A program made the position numbers and the translations under genes. Below are positions 11,240 to 22,068 of a stretch of 64,000 bases of DNA, one piece after another; the first letter of the stretch is position 1; each line of letters begins with the position of its first letter. Location: NCBI GenBank assembly GCA_019426215.1, contig CM033399.1, positions 35,969,022 through 36,033,021 of the forward strand. The letters are read 5' to 3'. This DNA is from Buddleja alternifolia. Its lineage: Eukaryota > Streptophyta > Magnoliopsida > Lamiales > Scrophulariaceae. The notes under the pieces are model-generated. The model saw only the letters and a list, made by a program, of their open reading frames with translations. It was not told the origin of the DNA and did no database searches.

Positions 11240-11460
11240 CGTTGAATATAAACATTGAGATATTGAATAGAATCCATGTGTGAGTCCATCTTTGTACGAA
11301 TTCTCCCAAAAAAACTGGTCAAAAATATTAACTAACATAGCATATGATTTTGATCGTTATATTTTGAACAGAAATTTTAGTCATCACTAAATATGAGATA
11401 TTTTGAAAGTTACGAGAGTAAATATGAATGAGACAAAGTTGAGGGACACAAAATATAAAT
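11240..11460. mobile_element. degenerate TIR-element fragment (family of 19306-20362)
   Basis: The string of motifs GAATTCTCCC, TGGTCAAAAATATTAACTAAC, TTTTGAACAGAAATTT and GAGATATTTTGAAAG occurs in the same order near 20180-20280 and 36870-37040. It is therefore a fragment of a dispersed element. No ends are visible here. Confidence 0.45.
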
Positions 11461-11478
11461 TTCCCTGTACATACACAC

Positions 11479-11480
11479 AT

Positions 11481-11522
<42 letters not shown>
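11479..11522. repeat. (AC)n(AT)n compound microsatellite
   Basis: A run of CA dinucleotides passing directly into a run of AT dinucleotides. Confidence 0.95.
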
Positions 11523-11702
11523 GTTTCCTCTTTGTCAATTGCTCTATTTGAAATCAAATCTTCGAAAGTTTGCATTGTCGTGGGCTCTGAATGTTCTTTT
11601 AATGGAACGATTACATCATTACATCGAATATCGATTGAATTAGATCATCAATAATTTCTAATTACAAACTAAAAACAATATATTACTATATAAGTAGAGA
11701 AA

Positions 11703-11790
11703 CAAACCACACATTTGGTGGGATTAAACTTATAATCACTAACTCATGGGGCTTCAATTTACCCACTAGGCCGAGATATCACCGGCCGTG
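11703..11790 (-). mobile_element. SINE-like fragment, minus strand
   Basis: Read on the minus strand it gives ATATCTCGGCCTAGTGGGTA, an A-box-like tRNA head (GGCCTAGTGG). About 40 bases later comes AGTTTAATCCCACC, a B-box-like block. This resembles the tRNA-derived head of plant Au-like SINEs. There is no clear tail or target duplication. Confidence 0.45.
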
Positions 11791-12235
11791 GGCTCTGCAT
11801 ATTGCAAATTGTATTTTCAGGGATATTTAGTAAAAATTTCACAATTTCTTGTTAGAAAAAATGAGATTGCACAGTCATAAGTAAAGCATATAGTTTCATT
11901 TTTGGTGTCCAAATTATACATTTTTCCCGATTCGAGTCGCCTTGTTACATGCACCCTCATCAAATATAATCCCTAAACTTCATTAAATGTAATCCCTCTG
12001 TCAAATTGATAACAATTAGGGTATTGCATTTTGCCACCCAAAAGCACAATTATTACAATTTCCACCCTGAGAAAAATAATTAATAAATTTCACAAGTTAG
12101 TCTTTGAATAAATAAATAACTAACAAATTATTAAAAAACTCTCCCGTCGAAAAAGACTCGTGCTCGAGTTAGTCTTTTAATGTGAAGCCTTGTCGTGAAT
12201 ATGACAATCGAACGAGTAAGACATATTAGTACCTC

Positions 12236-13501
12236 TTAAAATTTCCAAGTCGTGAAGCGAAACAACTGAATCAGCACAAATCCACAATCCATCTTTCTTC
12301 CAACCTTGGCAAGAGCATTTATTGCATGAACAAACCAAGTTAATGTCGCAAAACTCATGGAACCAAGATTTTCATAAATCTTTTCATCACATAATAAAAA
12401 ATCACTTTTGTCCCAATTTTCGTTGTACCTGGGAAAATTTTGTGATATTTTACTTGATACCAAATCAATACGATGATGAATCTTGTGATATAAAATTTCG
12501 TCCTCCAATTACTTTCAAAATTCACTCCAAAAAACCTTTTTTGTTTCACTGGACTCTATACCCTCATGAATTTAATTTGGCAAAATCGGGATAGCATCAA
12601 AACTATCTAAAACCTCATTCATGTCACATGAGATGATAATTTTATTAGTATCTTCTGCTTCTTCAACATACTCAGGCGGTGGTCTTCTTCTCTACTTCAC
12701 AAATTTTAGGTACTACAACTTTTTGAATAAAAGGTAGTAAAATAACTTGTTTTCTATGAAAATAAAACTCATACGTATTATCTTTACCATAATGAATAGT
12801 ATCAATATCAGACTGCCAAGGCCTACCCAATAAAATATGACATGCATCTATATCCATAACATCATATGCAATTTTTTCTGTAAAATATTTTTCGATAGCA
12901 ATAGGAACATAACACAGTTCAGTTGCCTCCATGTCAATAAACTTTTTTTATCCATCCAATCTTGTAAGGTGATGAATGTCTCTGCGTCTTCAAATGTAAC
13001 CTCTGAACTAAGGATTTTGACATAATATTTTTGCTGCTGCCACTGTCAATAATCACATCACAAATCTCGCGATTAACACGACATCTTGTACAAAAAATAT
13101 TATATCTTTGAGGGTCTTCTTTTAGATTTGGTGTGTACGACAATCGCTAAACTACACCAACAATATGATTTTTGACCTCCATATTATTGTTAGGTGCAAC
13201 ACTACATACATCCCATGCAACACTGCATGATCGCCACCCATGGTAGACTAGATTGGAGGCACAACTCCGTCGCGAGATCAACCACACTTAACGTTCATGT
13301 TTTCGCCAACTCCTAGAGCAACAATCGAATTCTTCAATATTCTGACTAAATTAATCATCTCAATCATGAACACACATTGCCTTTGTTGGAATTCAACGAT
13401 TCCCTGAAGGACCGTCCTGAGATCATCGTCTGCAGTACGGTTGCTACTATTGCTGTAATTGGCCATCTAGTCTCGGCCACACCGAGGCTCTGAATACCAC
13501 T
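12236..13501 (-). pseudogene. Ty3/gypsy gag-protease remnant, minus strand
   Basis: Downstream (minus sense) of a 5' LTR comes a primer-binding-like TGGTATTCAGAGCC (about 13499-13486) complementary to initiator Met-tRNA. A gag-start ORF follows (MANYSNSSNRTADDDL, 13466-13278). Then comes an aspartic protease with DVIIDSGSSKNIM (about 13061-13023), and a downstream piece MDIDACHILLGRPWQ (about 12857-12813) in a different frame, showing a frameshift. Most of gag and all of RT, RNase H and integrase are missing. What lies between 12236 and 12600 has weak open frames that I cannot place. Confidence 0.75.
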
Positions 13502-14037
13502 TGACGTAGCAAAAGCTAGTTATTTTGAGAAATTAAAAAACACGCCCTAAAAACTCTTAGATATAATTGTGCGCACTCAAACGAATTGCAAAAGCAAAAA
13601 TTTTCTTATTAATTCTGAAGGATAATCATCATAATAATCTAAAAAGCTTATATTTATAGAAACACTTTTCCAAATCCTAGAATGATTGGAACTCTTCTCG
13701 TCTAACTCTATAACAAATAGGACTCTTCTAACTTAACATAAATCAAATATGAGTCTCCTAACCTATTCCCAATGATACTATGACTCAACTATAACAAAAA
13801 TAATAGAAAATTCGTCAAAAAAGTAAAGAAAAAATAGACAAGTGTCCGAAAAATTACCAAAACGAGATAATTGTGACTCGAAAATTACTATCAACAATTA
13901 ACTATATTGTTGAACACGTCATAAATCTTGAAAAGGTCTCGCGTGTAAATCACCTCATAACTCGTCTCAGATTGAAAGTTGTATTTTTTCGATATCTTAG
14001 AAAATCTGAAAACTTATAGGCTTCTTGTCCTACATCA
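13502..14037 (-). repeat. 5' LTR of the minus-strand gypsy remnant (536 bp)
   Basis: Adjoins the primer-binding-like site. On the minus strand it starts TGATGTAG and ends CTACGTCA, an imperfect terminal inverted repeat with the usual TG...CA ends. A TATAAATA block lies inside (minus strand, about 13650). No matching 3' LTR is seen in the window. Confidence 0.6.
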
Positions 14038-14370
14038 AACCCCCTACGGATAACTTCCGTTACTTTTTTTCCTTTTTAAATATTTTTCCATAATATACCT
14101 TTTTAATTTTTTTATTATTATAACCTTATATATATACTTGTTTTCTTTCAACTTATTAGAACATACTAATTGGTTTGATATTTTTGACAACTTACTAATT
14201 TAGATATATCTGTATTGAATTATGATATTGCTTTTTAAGTAAATCGAATCTCGGTACTTGTTTTCATTTTCTAAAAAATATTCAATTTAACATAAATTCG
14301 AATTTTCTAAAACTAGTCTTTCAATCAATTCAAAGTATTTTTACAAGCACGTAACATATTTTGTGAATAA

Positions 14371-14742
14371 TTACACTCGCATCCCTATTAAGATGTGTAT
14401 TTACAAATATTTTCCCTTTATAATTAAAATAAGAATTACCTCACCCACTAATTTATAAGTTGTGTTATTACATTTACCCCTGAAGTCAGCAAAATGCTGA
14501 CGTCATCATACATTTTTTGGTGAACTTTCCAAGATGATTTGGTATATTTTATGACTAAAATACCCCGAGAGGGTTAAATGAAATATTGCAAAAACATTAA
14601 TAAAGAATTGAGCTATAATGTTAAGAATATAAAAATGAGAGATTGCAATGTTAAGAACATATAAGGGGGCGATTGTCATAACTATGTTGGGTTTTTGTAA
14701 TTGTAAAAATTTACAGGGGATTATACGTAATTTATACTTTAC
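14371..14742. mobile_element. degenerate GGG-type MITE
   Basis: ATAATTACACTCGCATCCC at the left and, read inward from the right, ATAAATTACGTATAATCCCC are related. Both are followed by ACAAATATT/TACAATTAC and C-rich runs about every 35 bases, the pattern of the other MITEs of this type here. Ends are imprecise. Confidence 0.4.
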
Positions 14743-15250
14743 GTTTGAAGTAAAGAACGTGTGAATCGAATTGGGAATGATATTTTTTCTTCCCTTAGTG
14801 TACGTTGGCGTGATCACTCTTTTATTGTCTTTTATTCAAAGTCTATTTTTTACTTAAATTTTTCTAAATAAGACTTGGCAAGATTTGTGAATTGAGTGAA
14901 AATGGTTCTCCCAGTAATTGATGACTACGTACAAGCCAGAAATTGAACGAATCAACGTGAAATTAAACAAGAAAATATGACTTATTGAACTGGGCCAAGA
15001 ATTGTCTGCATGCACTAGAAAATTTTACAGTTCGAGTTACTCAATACAAAATGCATGTCAATCTAATTTAATCAGAACTAAAAAAAACTAATGCAAAATG
15101 GTCTAAACTCTAATATCCTTCATAATCTCGAACTATAAATATTTGAATACGGGTTAAATTGTTCACTATATTTCTCTCTCGTGTCAATCTTCACAAATCC
15201 ATCATTCCGAATGGGTTGTAATTGGCATAACCGAGGTAGGATTCGGAAAA
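14743..15250. other. intergenic, nothing recognised
   Basis: AT-rich DNA without a convincing frame, terminal repeat or RNA gene. Confidence 0.4.
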
Positions 15251-15665
15251 TTTGTATGTCTTCATACTACTATAGTCGAATTATTTAACTAATTGGTCAA
15301 TAGAATTTTCTTTTTTTTTCTTAAACAAATAATGGTCCAATTGTTTGAAACTTTGAATAACGAATTATCAACAACTATGACATGCATGCTGTCATTAATT
15401 TGTATGTCTTCATACTACTATAGTCTAGTTATTTAACTAATTGGTCAATAGTATTTTCTTCGTTTTTCTTAAACAAATAATTGTCCAACTGTTTGAAACT
15501 TTGAATAACGAATTATCAACAACTATGACATGCATGCTGTCATTAATTTGTATGTCGATCTTCATACTACTATAGTCTAATTATTTAACTAATGGGTCAA
15601 TAGTATTTTCTTCTTTTTTCTTAAACAAATAATTGTCCAATTGTTTGAAACTTTGAATAACGAAG
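15251..15665. repeat. 148-bp tandem repeat, ~2.8 copies
   Basis: Copies start with TTTGTATGTC...TTCATACTACTATAGTC at 15251, 15399 and 15547, with exact 148-bp spacing. The third copy stops within TTTGAATAACGAA. Copies differ by a few substitutions and a 4-base insertion (GATC) in the third. Confidence 0.9.
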
Positions 15666-16280
15666 ACAATTGACTGGAAGGAATACGCAATAATAGAGGC
15701 ACGGTCCAAGACTTTTGGAGCTGCTGTTTGACATTTACGGTTAGTTCGATCCTACCAAGTTGGAGATAGCCCAAGTTGGTTTAGGATGCGACACGTGTCC
15801 CACTAAATGCTTGCTCTTTTATTTTTTTCTTTGATATTTTTTATTATTTCAGCCAAAATGCTTTCCCTGCTCTTCCTTCCCGGGCTTCGAAATTTCTGGA
15901 ATTTGTACTTCGAATTCAATTTCAAATTTTAATCCTTATATAAACACTATGAAAGCATTTTTTCAGATTATCTCCAGATTTTCCTACGACGTCATTTAAC
16001 CGGTGGCCGGTTCCCTCCACCGGTGATCCCTCAAATGTTCTCTCAAATCTGGAGACCTCCAGCAAAAAAATGGCGAATTGAAAAACCGTAAAAGAAAAGG
16101 GGAAGAAGAAAGGAAAAGGGGAGGTCTGTAAAACCAAAAAAAAAAAGGGCAAGAAAAGGCTAAGGACGTGACGATGGTATAGGGTTTTAGAGTTGAACGA
16201 GCTTTAGAAAAAGCTTGAAATTGTGTTGAATTGAGCCATTACTTGAACTCGCTATTATTAAAAGCATCATTATAAATATT
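15666..16280. other. intergenic, no gene recognised
   Basis: A short piece (GCTGCTGTTTGACATTTACG near 15720) recurs near 19032, so part of this is dispersed repeat. Nothing else is recognisable. Confidence 0.35.
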
Positions 16281-17313
16281 AGAGAATATAGCAAATACCC
16301 CCAACCTATGAGGTTACACTTTGCCCCCTCAACCTATTAAAAGTTGCACTTAACACCCTAACCTATCATACAGGGGCGGATCTATGCTTAGTTCAGGGGG
16401 GCAGTGCCCCCACTGATTTTTTTTTTGTTAATGTATAGATATTTTTCAATTTTTTATTATAAATTACATTTGTGCCCCCCTCAAATTATTAAGTGCCCCC
16501 CCTCAATTTTTATATTTGAATTTTGTCCACCCAAGGTCGAAACATATCACGTTTTTTCCCTTTACTTTCAGTTTGACCCCCTAAAACCCAAAATCCTGGC
16601 TATAACAAAAGAGGTATAAGAGTATAAATTATGTCAAAAGTTATAATTGAACCTAATTTCTTAGTATATTTTCTCCCATAAATATAGTGTACCATACTGT
16701 GGGGGGCAAGCCCCCCGCACCCCCCTTAAATCCTTCGTCTATTTGCCAAAAAATGGAAGGCCTAGATGAGTGCCCCCACTGACATTTATTTTTGGATCCA
16801 CCACTGCTATCATATATGTGCACTTAAACCCCTTGGTCAACTTCGGGCACCACACAGGGGGCAAAGTGCTACAAACCGCATAGGTGAGGGGGCAAAGCGC
16901 ACATGACCTCATATTTGAAAATTATTTTTATATTTGAAAATTATTTATTTCAAACCTAGAAATAATATTTCAAGAAAAATTTGAATAAATCACAATATGC
17001 ATGATTTAAATTAAGCGATAAATGGGTAAAAAAAATTTCGAAGTTGATCGAGGGGGGTTAAGTTAATATTAAAAATATTTGAATTTAAAAAAAAGAAGAG
17101 AAAATAGCATATACCCCCACCTATGAGGTGATGTGCGCTTTGCTTCCTTACCTATGAGTTTGTAGCACTTTGCCCCCTGTGTGCTGCCCAAAGCTGACCG
17201 AGAGGGTTAAGTGCACATATATGATAGGTTAGGATGTTAAGTGCAACTTTTAATAGGTTGGAGGGCAAAGTGCAAATCACCTCATAGGTTGGGGGATATC
17301 TGCTATTTTCTCT
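16281..17313. mobile_element. fold-back TIR element with ~230-bp arms, hAT element nested in its left arm
   Basis: The left arm (AGAGAATATAGCAAATACCC...) and the right arm read inward (AGAGAAAATAGCAGATATCC...) match over about 230 bp, including GGGGGCAAAGTGCTACAAAC. The left arm is split by the hAT insertion at 16371-16806. The flanks both read AAATATT (16274-16280 and 17314-17320), giving a target duplication of about 7 bp. No coding sequence is visible in the ~180-bp centre. A Mutator-like origin is possible. Confidence 0.75.
16371..16806. mobile_element. hAT-type element (436 bp), perfect 8-bp target duplication
   Basis: Ends CAGGGGCGGATC and, inverted, CAGTGGTGGATC. It is flanked by CTATCATA at 16363-16370 and 16807-16814. 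The undisturbed right arm of the host fold-back element carries a single CTATCATA at the matching place, which confirms the insertion site. The CAGGGGCGGA end and 8-bp target are typical of plant hAT elements. The short internal frame (16404-16619) is low-complexity and not transposase-like. Confidence 0.88.
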
Positions 17314-17320
17314 AAATATT

Positions 17321-17783
17321 AAATATTTTGTCATAGTAAACAAAAAAATATTTTTATATGTACACTATCACGAGCTTGCAAGTATGTATAATTGTGTTTG
17401 CCATCCGCTAGTTAGACTCAGTTTAAGTTTGAAAAAGATATCTAGTTGAAATGGCTCAGCTGATCTTGTACTAGATTTTAATTCTGGAGGAGTTGCAGAA
17501 GCTCGAGCAGGTTGTGCAATAGAGTTTATCTCATAATTCGACATCAAATTATGGAATATTTTAGTGACCACTTGATTATGAGGCTTAATTAACATAGAAA
17601 CTAAATTGGCGCCTTGGACAAGGACAAGAAAAATACAATGTGATTACTCAATTCCCATTAGAAGTAAATGGTAAGTAAGCAACAGTTCCACAATTGAAAA
17701 AATCCACATGCATGAAACTCATATCTAACAAGGAGTCGAAGTTATTGAATTAACAAATGAAAGTAAGTAAAGTCTCTTGAACA
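17321..17783. other. intergenic, no gene recognised
   Basis: A 75-codon minus-strand frame (17595-17368) has no motif that I recognise and no context supporting a gene. Confidence 0.35.
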
Positions 17784-18114
17784 TAGGGATGGAGCCAAGA
17801 GTTTTAATGAGGGGCAAGATTGTTGTGATATAGTTACACATTTTTTTTTCCGAATAGACGAAGGATTCAAAGGTGCCCCTGCGATACGGTACGCTATATT
17901 TATAGGGAAAAATATAGTAAGAAACTAGGTTCAATTATAACTTTTAACATACTTTATACTGTCATATCTCTTTCGTTATAGTTAGAATTTTGGTTTTGTT
18001 GGGGGGGGGGGCAAAATTCAAATATCAAAAATTTTGTAAGGTAAAAAAATAAGTTTTCAAAATTGAGGGGAGAGGGGGGGAGTGCACCCTCCAACCCCCC
18101 TGACTCCGTTCCTG
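17784..18114. mobile_element. hAT-type element (331 bp), perfect 8-bp target duplication
   Basis: Left end TAGGGATGGAGCC and inverted right end CAGGAACGGAGTC. The flanking 8 bp CTTGAACA occur at 17776-17783 and 18115-18122. It is of the same general type as the element at 16371 (G-run next to the ends), and the two share GGGGCAA blocks. Non-autonomous. Confidence 0.85.
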
Positions 18115-18122
18115 CTTGAACA

Positions 18123-19305
18123 TTGATATCGACTCTTGATAATAACGCAAGGCAGAATGATTTGTGCCAGGTAAAATCATTAACAAAAATTTGATGATGT
18201 AATGTTAGATTATTGGTCATAATCATAAAATCAAAAGTTAGAGTAAATGGTAAGCGCTGAGAGATTAGCTAGAAACAATGATCACAGTGAAGTCGCGATA
18301 AGTGGGCTAACATTCAACTAAAAGCTAGATTTAAGGATTGAGCAGTCTGTGGAAGGAGAAGCACGAAATTACACAGGAAAGGAGCAAAACACGCAAGAAG
18401 CAGAAAACACAAACAATTAAGAAACAATTTGAGAAGAATGACAAATAAATTACAACAATAAATAATAATACAAACCTAGGAATAAAATTTTTATCTTCTT
18501 CTCTGTTAATTTCTCTGTTTTCCGCCTCTGCCAATAAAGAGAGATATTGCTCTGTATTGTTATATAGCGTAGGTTGGGAGTTTTCAGACTTTTTAGCGCT
18601 CTTGGCTGATATATCTCTTGATTTTAGCAATATCCCAACTAGTAAGATATAATTAACAATAGAGAAAATGGATGATATTTATGTTTCTTTCATGTTTCTG
18701 CTCCACTAAAATTTAATCGCAAGTTTTTTTTTTAAAAAAAATTGATGGGGTTAATTTAGAAATATAGAAATATTGTCAAGGATAGAATTGTCACTAAAAA
18801 ATTATTTTAATTGTAGGAATTTAAAAAGCACCCCTAACCAACTCGGAGCTTTTGGCTTTTGGGAGCTTAATTTTAGAGAATCAGAAGCAAAAGCTGAATT
18901 TGCAAACACTACAAAATTGCTTATTTTTAGTTAAAAACTCAAAATTACTTTTATTTAGAGTTTACAAACACTCCCATAATCACTTAGAAACAGTTTTGGC
19001 AAGCACGTAATATATCTTAATGACTTTTGAAGCTGCTGTTTGACATTTACGTACATAAGTTTTTTGGATCGAGACGTATTTTCCCATTTTTTTTTCTTTT
19101 TTGGGGTGAATTTGGACTGACAAATATGATACTGACATAATTTGAACGAATTTAATTTTTAATAACATATAAGTCCTGGTACGTAACATGATCTCTTGGA
19201 GACACATGATATAGGCAACTGTTGTATTGACTCCGTCAAATGGCAATAAAACTAATCCACAATAAATTCAAAGTATCTTTACAACCACGTAATATATTTT
19301 AGGAA
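18123..19305. other. intergenic with degenerate MITE pieces
   Basis: Around 18832-18976 the paired blocks GCACCCCTAACCAACTC and AAACACTCCC with AAAGC/GCTTTT repeats look like a worn GGGTGTTTGG-type MITE. A 99-codon minus-strand frame at 18630-18331 is rich in hydrophobic residues near its end but matches nothing I know. Confidence 0.3.
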
Positions 19306-20362
19306 TGGGAATATTGCATTTTTGATCTCATTTGTTTGGTCTTTTTCAAGTTTCGATCCATTTCATTATGAGATTCTCATATTGTATCGTAACTTTTCAA
19401 AGTTCTCACATATAGTCCCAACCATAGTTATCAAAAATGCGCCATAGCGCACGGGACAAATGGCGCAGCCTATACACCATGGTTCATGGTGTAGCGCGCA
19501 TCTTGCCAATGGCGCACCCCAAGTGCACCATTTGATAGAGAAGAACCTAGACAATTCTGGTCAAAATTGTGTTAACTAGTAAAAGTTAGTAAAACTGGGG
19601 CAATTTGTTGATATTTCCAACGATACGAAAACAAACCCACCTCAAACCCTCGCTGAAATTGGCCCTCTCTCCATCTCTGCCGACTGCATATACACTCTTC
19701 TCTCCCTCTCGCTCGCTAAAATCAAATCAGTGTATTCTTTGATAGTTTTGTTGTAGTAAGAATGTAGCGAGCACATTTGTTTGTCTCTGAATTGGATTGA
19801 CTTATTTTATTTCAAGATTAGTATGTTATAGGCGAGTTTACATGAAAACTCGAGGAAGTTCTTTGATTATACATGTATTAGTTGCTGAAAAATGAAATTT
19901 TTAGGGTAATATATATTTAATTAGCTTTGATAATATTTTATATATCTAATTAACTTTGATAAGGCTCATCCTGCGCCATGGGACACTATGCGATATGCCG
20001 CACTGCGCCATTCGCCATTAATAACTTTGGTCCCAACTAAGTTTTTCATCCAAAACTTAACAGTCAACTGCGTTAATCAACATTGTGACCGATTATTTTT
20101 AGAGAAGTCGTGTCTGAATGCACTCATACACATATTTTATTCAATATCACGATATTTCTATTCAATATCACGTGCTACCCATGCACAAAATTTCCCCGAA
20201 AAATTGGTCAAAATATTGACTAACGAAGTTGACCTTTAAATTTTGAACGGAAAATTCAGTTGAGAGCAAATGTTAAAGGTTTTAGAAATGATGGGATACA
20301 ATGTGACAATTCCATAACAAATGAGACCAAAATTCTAAAAAGCCAAATATATAGAATTTTCC
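19306..20362. mobile_element. TIR element of a dispersed family, hAT nested inside
   Basis: The left part (GGGAATATTGCATTTTTGAT, then CTCATTTGTTTGGTC) pairs with the right part read inward (GGGAAAATTCTATATATTTG, then GGTCTCATTTGTTATGG). The interior motifs TTGGTCAAAATATTGACTAAC and TTTTGAACGGAAAATT recur at 11320-11400 and 36925-37000. The real unit is about 450 bp without the nested 607-bp hAT. Target duplication not resolved. Confidence 0.5.
19423..20029. mobile_element. hAT-type element (607 bp), perfect 8-bp target duplication
   Basis: Left end CATAGTTATCAAAAATGCGC and inverted right end CAAAGTTATTAATGGCGAAT, both leading into GGCGCA-rich subterminal sequence. It is flanked by GTCCCAAC (19415-19422 and 20030-20037). 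GTTATCAA...GCGC ends are common in plant hAT MITEs. No transposase is visible. Confidence 0.88.
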
Positions 20363-20729
20363 CTTATTTCTAATTTTATATACTCTAATAATATAACTAG
20401 CATAATTCACATGTAATATAATTTACTCAGGTTCGGCCAATGCACATTATAAGCCTATGTATACAGCACTTCATGTATATAAATGTACCATCTCAATCGT
20501 AGCTAGCCTTGCCTTTGCCTTTAATTACATGCGTTCTATATCCATGTTAAAGATAATATATTCCCCTAGATTGATTATGTGTCATGACTATTAAATATTT
20601 TTACATTCAATGCTTATTCGAAATTGGATTTATGTATGACATCTTGCATTTTATTATATTAGATTTCTAGTTTGGTGGGCTCATTTTATGTATATTGTTA
20701 CTATTATTAGTTAGCTGAAAATAATTATA
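20363..20729. other. intergenic, nothing recognised
   Basis: AT-rich DNA without a supported feature. Confidence 0.4.
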
Positions 20730-21045
20730 ATTAATAAATAAAAATTATTTGTTATAATTTGCAACAAAATTAGGAATACATGTATTTGTTGGTGAATTTT
20801 TCCTTATAGATTTTGCCAACAAAAAGAATGTCACTGAATACTATATAATTTAATATTTCAAATATATTACCAACAACGAGCAACGAACGCTTTCTTGCGG
20901 ATCAACATCAACTATCAATTGTAGGAAATATTTGTTGTGGATTAGCAATCAATCATTTGTCAGTAAATGATTTGTTGCGAATCCGCAACAAAAACATTTT
21001 TTTCCTAAGATTCGGCTCCTTTCTAAATGATGTTTTTCTTGTAGT
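20730..21045 (-). mobile_element. CACTA element terminal fragment
   Basis: Ends TTTTTCTTGTAGT (21033-21045), which inverted reads ACTACAAGAAAAA, close to the CACTACAAGAAAA end of plant CACTA elements with the last base changed. Subterminal blocks TTTGTTGCGAATCCGCAAC and TTTGTTGTGGATTAGCAA repeat inward, as CACTA subterminal repeats do. No matching opposite end is recognised. Confidence 0.45.
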
Positions 21046-21398
21046 TAACTCTCTGATGGTTCATGGGGCGATAAACATTTTTTCATATCCCAATGAATGT
21101 CTATTGAATACGCTAGCTTGTGTTGTAGCATTGAGATCATGGAATGTTCATGTCGTTACCTCATTTAGGCCATTGACCTTCATTTGGGATAATAATCAAT
21201 CTACGGTGGGCATTTGGGCCGCCATTGACCTTCATGAGCCGTCGCAATGCAGGCGGTGGCGACATCAGATGAGATGAGAGGAGCTGAGAGAAGTTGAAAG
21301 AAAAACGTTGGGAGACTTCCCCCAGCCCTTATAGAGGGAAGGATATATACGTCCGTTGACTGATTGGCAACAACAAATATTAGTAGTACGTACAATGA

Positions 21399-21602
21399 AT
21401 GGCTAATGGACGATCCAGGATGATAGTTGATTTAAACAAGAGCTACAAAGTCACCTCCAGATCGAGTAAATTACAAGAACGACAGACCCCTTTTAGGTGG
21501 AGAGCAAAAACGATCCAGGGGTCGTGTGATTCTAGATCTAATCCTGATTCTAGAGCTTTTCAAGTCAAATTTCCACGAGAAGGAATTCTTGAAGAAGCAA
21601 AC
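21399..21602 (+). pseudogene. unidentified ORF, 5' part, interrupted by the copia element
   Basis: A 68-codon frame beginning MANGRSRMIVDLNKSY runs up to the copia insertion. Deleting the retrotransposon and one target copy rejoins EEAN in frame to [10 protein letters not shown] at 26680, giving about 100 codons before a (TA)n tract. The joined stretch is rich in charged residues and looks like part of a real protein or an exon. I do not recognise the family, and it may belong to another transposon. The true start and any introns are unknown. Confidence 0.4.
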
Positions 21603-21860
21603 TGTTAAAGAGTAGATATTTTGTGATATTTAGATCAAAGGGTATATTTGTAAATAGTAGATTAGTTGGATGGTTAATTGGTAAATCAATTAGATGGTTA
21701 ATTAGTTGACCAAATTAGCTTAGTAAGTAAGCTTTCCTATTTCAGCATTTCTTTTCTATAAATACAAATATGTACTATAAACATCTTTTCATAAGAAAAT
21801 ATACAGAAATGAAGATGTTCTTCCCCCTTTCTCTCTGCTCCATGTATATGAAAATTAACA
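21603..21860 (+). repeat. copia 5' LTR
   Basis: 258 bp, starting TGTTAAAGAG and ending AAAATTAACA (TG...CA). Carries a TATAAATA block near 21766, the likely LTR promoter. Confidence 0.95.
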
Positions 21861-21880
21861 TGGTATCAAGAGCTTGATCG
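21861..21880 (+). promoter_or_regulatory. copia primer-binding site
   Basis: TGGTATCAAGAGCTTG directly follows the LTR. It resembles the initiator Met-tRNA complement TGGTATCAGAGC with one extra A. Confidence 0.8.
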
Positions 21881-22068
21881 ATCCTCATTTCTGATCATCA
21901 TCTCGATTCGATCAACCATTTCGAATCATTATCAACTTCTGCTTTGTTCTACCGATTCAATTGAATCATTATCAATTTCAGTTTGATTCGATTGAATCAT
22001 TATCAATTTTAGTCCCAATTTTCCGCTTTGATTGAATTTGTTTTGGTATTACATTTGATTGTTCAACA

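Noticed and set aside
15251..15665. CRISPR-like array
   Set aside because: The repeats are directly adjacent 148-bp units without spacers, in plant nuclear DNA.
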